From: an uncultured Bacteroidota bacterium
GTDB taxonomy: Bacteria; Bacteroidota; Bacteroidia; Chitinophagales; Chitinophagaceae
DNA: 64,000 nucleotides
Direction of reading: 5' to 3'
Assembly (NCBI GenBank): GCA_903926855.1
Contig: CAIYKV010000138.1
Location: forward strand, 1-64,000
In this document: piece by piece, positions 58,601 to 64,000 of the stretch
Numbering within the stretch: the stretch's first letter is position 1
How the letters are laid out: every line of letters begins with the position of its first letter
Position numbers and translations under genes: made by a program
The notes under the pieces: generated by a model
Databases searched by the model: none
Told to the model about the DNA's origin: nothing
The model's input: the letters and a program-made list of their open reading frames with translations, nothing else

Positions 58601-59885
58601 TATTTTTGGCAGGCAGCCAGATAGTGGATGGCTGAATAAAAAAGCCAGGATGGGATTATTTTCAAAGGATACATCCGTAAACACATTGTTACGGCAGACT
58701 TTTGAGCAGCATTTAAATATTACCGCTCAATTAGAACCGGTAAGAAATCTTAAAATAGATATCAGCATTGAGAAAACTTTTTCCAAAGAGTATAGCGAAC
58801 TATTTAAAGATACAACGGGCACCAGTGGATTGCATCACCTGGGCCCATTGGCAGATGGAGGGTTCTCGGTTTCTTATATCGGGTTGAAAACCATGTTTGA
58901 TAAATATGACCCCAATGTAGTATCGGCCACATTCAGAAAATTTGAAGATTACAGGCAAATTATCTCTGTTAGAGTAGCGCAACAAAATCCGTATTGGCAG
59001 GGTATACCTGTTGGACAAAAATTTAGTGCTGATGGATATGCTGCCGGGTATAACCGTTTTTCACAGGATGTATTGGTGCCTGCATTCCTGGCTGCCTATA
59101 CAGGCAAAAATCCATATAATATTCCTCTGATCAGGCAATCAAATCCGAATATTGGTTTTAACCCTTTTGGCGGTATTTTTCCTTTACCCAATTGGCGTAT
59201 GAGCTATAATGGACTTGCCAAAACAAAGCCATTCAATAAAATTTTCTCCAATTTTGTGATTACCCATGCCTACAATGGAAACCTCAGTATGAATAGCTTT
59301 AACAGTGCTATATTTTACCAGGATCCCAATCACTTTGGTACACCAGGATTTGTTGATACAGTAAGTGGGAACTATGTTCCTTACTTTCTCGTGCCCAATA
59401 TTACCATGAAAGAAACATTTGAACCTTTACTTGGAGTAGATGTAACTACGCTTAATCAGTTGAGTTTGAGATTGGAATATCGAAAAAGCAGGATTCTCAG
59501 CCTGAGTCTGATTGATTACCAGCTTAGTGAAAGCAGAACTACTGGTTGGGTATTTGGTATTGGATGGCGTAAAAAAGGATTGAACCTGCCATTTGTATTG
59601 CCTGGAGGGAAAAGCAGAAAATTAGAAAATGATCTTTCTATGCGTTTAGATATTACCATGACGGATGCCGCCATGAGTAATAGCCGTCTGGATCAAACCT
59701 ATGCATATGGAACAGGCGGACAAAAAGAGCTGGCCATTCAGCCATCTATAGATTATGTTTTGAATAAACGTATCAACCTCAAATTTTTCTTTGACCAGCG
59801 AAGGGTAACCCCGTATATTTCTACTTCGCCGCCAGTTACCAATACAAAAGCCGGAATAAATGTGCGGATATCTTTGGCACAGTAA
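52608..59885 (+). CDS. sprA: SprA (Sov) outer-membrane translocon of the type IX secretion system; inferred TTG start
   Basis: 2425 aa; signal peptide-like MKVFSKCAFFLVFLLAGFHSMAQ; GSQGQIYIDDFEGTQSNIDLRFPIVSWALASTP; position directly after ruvA as is typical in Bacteroidota. Confidence 0.93.
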   Translation: MKVFSKCAFFLVFLLAGFHSMAQQTDSLRFPISDRRGDPFSNPSMNPFNINDTSLIKQTIEYDPVTRQYYIVEKIGNSYYRKPTALTFEEFWRIRAQQSEEDYFKRRADALTALNLKVPRPKMRIFDNLFDRIFGVGPNGLKTDIKPTGEVNVMAGYQGQNINNPTLPERARKNGGFDFDMSAKLNVNASIGDKLKFPINYNTLSNLGFDNQLKLDYKGMEDEIIKNIEAGNISFQSRSTLIPSAQNLFGIKTKLQFGKLFVTAAIANQRSTRQSVGLQGGASTQPFQKTLDDYEENRHFLLGQYFRNNYNTAMSKLPIVSSQVQIVRMEVWVTNRTGATTNVRDIVGFMDLGETNPYNTGVIHPLTSNSLPDNGNNDLYRSLNNTPRARNPSLVNSVLLSKGLKPVDDFERTFARKLNPSEYYFSPQIGFLSLNVQLQPDEVLGVAYQYTYNGRAYQVGEFSQDMALDSTNGVQKELFLKLLKATSQRTNLPIWGLMMKNVYSLDLFGAIQQDGFQMNVLYNDPGGGMKRYLPISAPAVSGQSLLTILHLDRLNSHNDPQPDGMFDYIDSFTVLSKMGRIVFPLLEPFGRDLDTLAFAGMPTALKKQYVYYQLYDSIKAIAQTYANLNRFVMQGQVKGSAGGSEIQLNTFNIPQGSVTVTAGGQLLKEGFDYIVDYNLGTVKIINQGILSSNIPVNVSFENNTGFGVQQRTFTGLRLDYVANKQVTIGGTIARLAERPFFTKTGYGEDPIRNTMYGLDASYRAELPGLTRFLNRLPFYSTKAKSFINAYGEGAVLKPGHPSQIGSGSQGQIYIDDFEGTQSNIDLRFPIVSWALASTPQGNPVFPEASLMDSIDYNFNRAKLAWYNIEANLQDKNSLSNPLRSNLTELSDPRVRQVYTTELFPNQTTNITDVLTTTFDLAYYPTERGPYNYESRKTQIDANGKLSNPSSRWGGLMRALDQTDFETGNIQYIDFWTQNPFIKNPSSTGGKMFINLGEVSEDILKDGKRFYENGMNTPSIPSDVDSSNTWGKTPVNPIQITQAFSNDPNDRPYQDVGFDGLDDAGERRKKAYVLQRIANNFGTNSTIYQKSYADPASDNYIWYRDAQFDQSGTGILGRYKNYNNPQGNSPIALTGGQFTSAATLFPDNEDLNHDNTLNETESYFEYEVDMKPGMGVGITPYLTDQRTVTVNSADGISRTEDWYHFRIPITGYSNKIGSIPDFKSIRFLRMYLTGFSDSVVMRFATLSLVRNQWRQFTYQVDTTGSYTPINTSNGTTFNTTAVNIIENSTRQPVNYLMPPGVQRMQLLSNNGVNILQNEQSLSLQTTGLITGDTRGLFKTVNLDMRQFGRLSMFLHAESVIGQRPVKNKELNAIVRIGQDFLNNYYEIKIPLTITPAGTYVVGQESIVWPAQNNLDIDLTSLVNLKMLRNKVGASLTAIYRYPLDSIRTVSIMGNPNLGAVSGIMIAVENPAKPDGPTLSSEIWVDELRLSALNESGGWAALGRVDISLADLGKISVSGNTHSAGFGNLEQRVNERAKDDFMQLDVAANIDAGKLIPKQARLSLPVFASVNRTVITPQYDPFDLDVKLKDKINAAPKNQRDSIKNAALDQTTITTLNFTNVRFLPSKSKPGLFKLSNFDFNYSYSLLDHSTPLILQNSISKQRGGFGYTFNKAPNFIQPFKKITRSKTPWLGLIRDFNFNPKPNSLSFRTDINRQFGEYIPRVINTSGSAVIQTDTSYDKYFTFDRFYHMGWDLSRSMSLDFNATNNARIDEPYGRIDTKQKKDSVWKNFIKGGRTTLYQQKAIVTYTLPLSKFPLTDWIQSRYSYGTTYNWIAASLLALTQGNTLENSQQNNFSTQFNFAALYAKSKWLRAIDKLPPPKPLYDPTKKIDPKNGQNKNILGTPIPTKEEALKGLKGKQRAEALKKWRERKRDERIAQRLANANQPAEMSDGVRALGKFITMLRTVNVTYSANYYSRLPGYMDSTKFLGQNWKTMQPGLDYIFGRQPDSGWLNKKARMGLFSKDTSVNTLLRQTFEQHLNITAQLEPVRNLKIDISIEKTFSKEYSELFKDTTGTSGLHHLGPLADGGFSVSYIGLKTMFDKYDPNVVSATFRKFEDYRQIISVRVAQQNPYWQGIPVGQKFSADGYAAGYNRFSQDVLVPAFLAAYTGKNPYNIPLIRQSNPNIGFNPFGGIFPLPNWRMSYNGLAKTKPFNKIFSNFVITHAYNGNLSMNSFNSAIFYQDPNHFGTPGFVDTVSGNYVPYFLVPNITMKETFEPLLGVDVTTLNQLSLRLEYRKSRILSLSLIDYQLSESRTTGWVFGIGWRKKGLNLPFVLPGGKSRKLENDLSMRLDITMTDAAMSNSRLDQTYAYGTGGQKELAIQPSIDYVLNKRINLKFFFDQRRVTPYISTSPPVTNTKAGINVRISLAQ

Positions 59886-59914
59886 TAGGTTCTATTACGT
59901 AAGGATCCTATCAG

Positions 59915-62245
59915 CTATTTTAAAATTCCTTCATGATATAAAGGAAAGCCTTCATTGGGAATGCATAAGATGACGGCCTTGAATTTTTGTGCATTATCGT
60001 TATTGTAGAACCGGATTTTTATTTTTTGGCTGGCAGAATTGGGGGTAAATATATTGTCCCAGAATAATAAATCTCGATGGTCTGTTTTTATGGATTGAAG
60101 ATCCGGGTTTGAATAATCCGGCATAAGATAATTCTCTTCGCATTCATATCCTTTCAATACAGAAGTGTTGGCTGATCTCCCCTGATTCAACATTTCCATA
60201 CCTGTTTTCATATAAATAAGCACTGTATGCATACTACCGGTACCCTGTATTTTTACCATGGCTACTTCATTGGTAGAGGTAAGGGAAACCATATCCCGGT
60301 TAACCTTTAACTCATTAATATAAAATGAGGCAGTTTTGATGCCACCCGGTATTCTTGGTTCCAGCCAGTAAAGCAGATTCATTCCTTCGGTACCCAGTTG
60401 TTGTACATTGATAAAATCATAGATGGTTTCTCTTGGATTATAGAACTCATTAGAACTTAGTTTTTCATCTAATAACTGGGTAGCTGATTTTTTATTTGTT
60501 TTTACCGTCACATCTGCTAATGGATGCACTTTTTCAAAAGCGATTTTCTCATTTTTAAAATCTTCCACTGCTTTTACTATTTGATCCGGCACTGGTTCGT
60601 TAGCTTTTTTAATCACCAGTTGGTAACCCGATGAGGGCAATGATTTTTTGTAAGGAACATATTTATTGAGTGGCATAAAATCTACCCGGAGCTCTTCCTT
60701 ATCAATCCTTTTACTGGCGGGCTGGTAATTGATTCGGGTATTTCCATAGAAAGCCAGTCCCTGCATTAAGAACTTTCCATCTTTATTGGTTCTAACCTGT
60801 ACTAACTGCCTGGATGAATCAGGAAGAAATAATATCATATTCAGGGAAGCATTGGGTAAGAATTTACCTTTGTAATAACTGGTGCCTTCATAGGACAAGT
60901 AATTATCCATTGCATATTTTATGATTGGAAAACGGTTATTGAGAATATCCGTCCAACTAAATCGCCTCCATTTTTCTGTAATGAATATCATGTCCAGTGC
61001 TTTTTTTGCATCCGGATCTGTATTCATAAAATACATTTCCGGATCTGCGATGGTTCCTGGAAAATCTGAACTGAACCAAAATGAACTGAGAATATTGTTA
61101 TGTGAAATCGGGTTCTCGGCTTTCTCATCGAATACCATTATTGCATAATTCTTACCCGTATCTATACGAATACCAAATTCATTGACTGCCCTTGGCTTAT
61201 CACTAATAACAAGGCTATCTGTAATAACTGGCAATCTGCTATTGTCCGGATGCAGAAAGCAGAGTCTTTCGGCAACAACATGATATGCATTATCAAAAAG
61301 CGTTAGTTGCAATACGCCTTTTGTCATTTGGCCCGTTGAAAACGAATGGATGAATAAGGAATCAATATTCCTAAGCGTGGCTTTATAAACAATATTATTA
61401 TCTACGGTTCCGATAATTTTATAGGTTTCCCCCAGTGGTACATTGCTAAAATGGATTTTGTATTCTAAAATGGTATCCTCCTGTTTTATGGAAAAAGATA
61501 TCCCTTTTGTTTCAACAGGTGGCAATGAAATAATTTTGGACTCACCCTGTTCATCTTCTAACCAAACTTTATAATTTATTCCCGCATGGGGTATCAAATT
61601 GAAAGAGCCAATGTTTTTATCGATGGATTCAAAAGAAATTATTTTTTGTGCTGGGTAAATTGAATCAAAAACATATCCATGCCATTTTGCAGGCAGTTCA
61701 GCCGGAGAACCTAACCGAATCACAATGGTGGATGCTTTATTAAGGAGAAGCGTTCCTCCTTCTACAAATGCCGAAGCTTTCCAGGGAATTTGAGCGGGTA
61801 TGAGCTTCCATTTTGATAATGGATTATATACAGGAACTGAATGAATATATTGGAAATCTTCATTGAAATTCAGCATCCAATTGGTATAAGCCCTGATATA
61901 ATAGATTCCTTCAGATGCTGTATCCGGAATCGATAAACTTCCTTCAGCAATTCCATTGAACAGTGGAAATGTTTTTTTGCCAACAAGGGTTTTATTGGCG
62001 TTATACATCTCCATAAACAGGTTGGTGGAAATATCAGAGAGATTATATCCCGAAAACACAAAGGCTTTCAGCCATATTTTTTCCCCGGCCAGGTAACTGC
62101 TTTTCTGGTAAGCGATATATACTTTTTCCTGTGGATAGTTTTCACCTAGTGCATTGATAGCAGAATCTATCCTGTCCTGTGCATTTGAAAGGGAAGCAAC
62201 AAGCAGGTAGATAAACAATAGGTATCTTTTTTTCAGAAAAGCCAT
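59915..62245 (-). CDS. Secreted MG2/carboxypeptidase-regulatory-like domain protein, large Bacteroidota-type hypothetical
   Basis: Signal peptide; EKVYIAYQKSSYLAGEKIWLKAFVFSGYNLSDISTNLFMEMYNANKTLV, GIYYIRAYTNWMLNFNEDFQYIHSVPVYNP. Confidence 0.75.
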   Translation of the reverse strand: MAFLKKRYLLFIYLLVASLSNAQDRIDSAINALGENYPQEKVYIAYQKSSYLAGEKIWLKAFVFSGYNLSDISTNLFMEMYNANKTLVGKKTFPLFNGIAEGSLSIPDTASEGIYYIRAYTNWMLNFNEDFQYIHSVPVYNPLSKWKLIPAQIPWKASAFVEGGTLLLNKASTIVIRLGSPAELPAKWHGYVFDSIYPAQKIISFESIDKNIGSFNLIPHAGINYKVWLEDEQGESKIISLPPVETKGISFSIKQEDTILEYKIHFSNVPLGETYKIIGTVDNNIVYKATLRNIDSLFIHSFSTGQMTKGVLQLTLFDNAYHVVAERLCFLHPDNSRLPVITDSLVISDKPRAVNEFGIRIDTGKNYAIMVFDEKAENPISHNNILSSFWFSSDFPGTIADPEMYFMNTDPDAKKALDMIFITEKWRRFSWTDILNNRFPIIKYAMDNYLSYEGTSYYKGKFLPNASLNMILFLPDSSRQLVQVRTNKDGKFLMQGLAFYGNTRINYQPASKRIDKEELRVDFMPLNKYVPYKKSLPSSGYQLVIKKANEPVPDQIVKAVEDFKNEKIAFEKVHPLADVTVKTNKKSATQLLDEKLSSNEFYNPRETIYDFINVQQLGTEGMNLLYWLEPRIPGGIKTASFYINELKVNRDMVSLTSTNEVAMVKIQGTGSMHTVLIYMKTGMEMLNQGRSANTSVLKGYECEENYLMPDYSNPDLQSIKTDHRDLLFWDNIFTPNSASQKIKIRFYNNDNAQKFKAVILCIPNEGFPLYHEGILK

Positions 62246-62370
62246 TTTACGATGATAAGTCCCGTTAAGTTAGCTACTAATCAACAATTCTAAAACAGAA
62301 ATTGTTCAAGGCAGGGGTTTCCTGAGACTGATATCCCTATAGTAACACTAGCAGGGAATTGACGGAGCTA

Positions 62371-62409
62371 TTAGTAAAGAGGCCAGAATAACTCTGGCCT
62401 CTTTACTAA
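62371..62409 (-). terminator. 17-bp perfect hairpin terminator
   Basis: TTAGTAAAGAGGCCAGA-ATAAC-TCTGGCCTCTTTACTAA. Confidence 0.85.
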
Positions 62410-62441
62410 ACTATACATTCTAAAGAACTGATCGGGTATTT

Positions 62442-63773
62442 TTATGATTTCCGAAAAGCCCATTTAATCATTTCTTTCCAGGTTGGTTTTTTGCCATACA
62501 TTAAAATGCCCACCCTGTAAACTTTTCCTGCCAGCCAGGTAGTAGCCAAAAACCCCAATACCAATAATACCATGCTCGAGATCAATTGAAAATATGTAAC
62601 CCCGTCTGGTATGCCATGTGCTATTCTTGCCATCATTACAATGGGTGATGTGAATGGGAAGATGCTTCCGAAAATTGCAAGACTACTATTCGGATCATTC
62701 ACTGCTTTGGTCATGATTACCATAGCAAAAATAATCGGCATCATAATTGGAAAAAGCAGACTCTGTGCATCCTGTGGATCTTCATTAACAGCACTGCCCA
62801 CAGCGGCAAATAAAGAAGAGTATAAGAAATAACCCCCTAAAAAGTAGAAAATAAAACATCCTGTAATCAGCGGGAAATTAACCTGACTTAATCCGCTGGC
62901 AAGCTCACCCATCATGCCACTATTTTTTACTGCCTGGGCTGCCTGCATTCCAGCCGGTTGAATAGGCTGGCCATGCATTTGATCCATTAGCCCGGGAAAA
63001 ATAAATGGCAATAAAAACTGCAGGCCAAATACCAATACAATCCAGATCAGGAACTGGATTAATCCAACAGCTCCTATTCCCGTTATTTTACCCATCATTA
63101 ACTGAAAAGGTTTTACACTGCTGATGATTACTTCCGCAATACGACTTACTTTTTCTTCCATAACGCCCCGCATTACCATGGTGCCATATATAAAGAGGAT
63201 AATATAAATCAGAAAACCAGATATCATACCTACCGCATAGCTGATACCCACTTTTGTATTATTCTCTTCTTTGCCAGAAGCGGATGAAAATTTAATCAGT
63301 TCTTTTTGATTATCCAGACTATCTAATTGTGCTTTGCTTACATTCAGGCTGAGCAGCCTTTTTTCTTCCAAGGCTTTATTAACCCTTGTCTGAATTTTTT
63401 CGCGGGTCATAAGTCCCATGGCTTTTGCAGAACGAAAGAAAAGAGAATCTTTACCATCCAGACTGAATGTAGCCGGAACCACTAGAAATGCATCAAACTC
63501 TTTTGCTTCCAGTTTTGTTTTTAATAAGTTCGTATCAGCTTTCAGAAATTCGAAACTCAACTCATCGTTATTGCTACCTATTTTCCCGTTGAAAATATTT
63601 GAATAATCAGCAACAGCTACTTTGTAATTATCTGTTGATTTTACCTGGAAATAGATCATCGCTGCATAAAAAGCAAAAATGATCAAGGGTAAACCAATAG
63701 TGGTCAATAAAAATGTTTTTTTCTGTACCCTTGATAGAAACTCACGTCGGGCAACTAATAATATTTTATTCAT
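62442..63773 (-). CDS. ABC transporter permease (NatB/ABC-2 type)
   Basis: MNKILLVARREFLSRVQKKTFLLTTIGLPLIIFAF; multi-TM; VMRGVMEEKVSRIAEVIISSVKPFQLMMGKITGIGAVGLIQFLIW. Confidence 0.92.
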   Translation of the reverse strand: MNKILLVARREFLSRVQKKTFLLTTIGLPLIIFAFYAAMIYFQVKSTDNYKVAVADYSNIFNGKIGSNNDELSFEFLKADTNLLKTKLEAKEFDAFLVVPATFSLDGKDSLFFRSAKAMGLMTREKIQTRVNKALEEKRLLSLNVSKAQLDSLDNQKELIKFSSASGKEENNTKVGISYAVGMISGFLIYIILFIYGTMVMRGVMEEKVSRIAEVIISSVKPFQLMMGKITGIGAVGLIQFLIWIVLVFGLQFLLPFIFPGLMDQMHGQPIQPAGMQAAQAVKNSGMMGELASGLSQVNFPLITGCFIFYFLGGYFLYSSLFAAVGSAVNEDPQDAQSLLFPIMMPIIFAMVIMTKAVNDPNSSLAIFGSIFPFTSPIVMMARIAHGIPDGVTYFQLISSMVLLVLGFLATTWLAGKVYRVGILMYGKKPTWKEMIKWAFRKS

Positions 63774-63798
63774 AATTGTGTTAGCTTTTTAATAATGG

Positions 63799-64000
63799 TT
63801 ATGCTTCAGAAGACTGAAAGGCCCTTGTTTTGGCGCGGGTACCTTCTACCAGGTGAATAAAAATATCATTCAGAGAAGGAAGAATTTCGTTGAATGATTC
63901 TATGGTCAGATTCTGTTGCAGAAAATATTGTAATACATCATTGCTCCTGAACCCTTCTTTTATTTTCACAGTTAAAGCATTTGCTTTCTGATCAGCAATA
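63799..64000 (-). CDS. ABC transporter ATP-binding protein, C-terminal part (truncated by window edge)
   Basis: Manual translation ...IADQKANALTVKIKEGFRSNDVLQYFLQQNLTIESFNEILPSLNDIFIHLVEGTRAKTRAFQSSEA*; C-terminal NatA-like SLNDIFIHLVEG; adjacent to permease. Confidence 0.75.
   Translation of the reverse strand, partial: IADQKANALTVKIKEGFRSNDVLQYFLQQNLTIESFNEILPSLNDIFIHLVEGTRAKTRAFQSSEA

Noticed and set aside
1-64000. Search for defence systems, toxin-antitoxins, transposases, integrases, prophage genes, tRNA/rRNA genes
   Set aside because: None recognised. All large ORFs are assignable to housekeeping, transport or secretion families; no tRNA-like cloverleaf was noticed by eye (a tRNAscan run would be decisive).

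Overview
64-kb chromosomal window that looks like a Bacteroidota (Chitinophagaceae-like) housekeeping region. This is inferred from gene content, TAnnTTTG-type promoters and the ruvA-sprA arrangement; no database search was run. The core is a complete-looking division/cell-wall (dcw) cluster (mraZ-rsmH-ftsL-like-PBP-murE-mraY-murD-ftsW-murG-murC-ftsQ-ftsA-ftsZ, about 4.0-20.8 kb). It is followed by ABC transporters, lipid genes (fabI, fabD, fabH, a FadB-like fusion), futalosine-pathway genes (mqnD, mqnB), a pterin cluster (two 6-pyruvoyl-tetrahydropterin-synthase-like paralogs plus folE), recN, ruvA and the giant T9SS translocon gene sprA. I see no rRNA, tRNA, CRISPR array, transposase, prophage or recognisable defence system. 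The strongest non-textbook signal is in the intergenic DNA. At least seven spacers carry period-7/8 oligonucleotide repeats and/or long inverted repeats, each with a different unit (GCCAAAA/TTCAAAA, TTTTCAAA, GTTACNN/GTAACNN, CACCAAGGCACAAAGGCACG, CTTTGCGT, GTTTAATK, GTTTAGGG). Two of them end 4-5 nt from a start codon (rsmH, mqnD). Other points of interest are a 10-bp-phased GTG array before mraZ (candidate MraZ operator), two inverted perfect DnaA boxes before the dcw cluster, an uncalled 43-aa membrane miniprotein, a three-hairpin spacer at 31.2-31.3 kb, and an FtsZ with a very long linker and a 40-aa tail beyond its C-terminal peptide.
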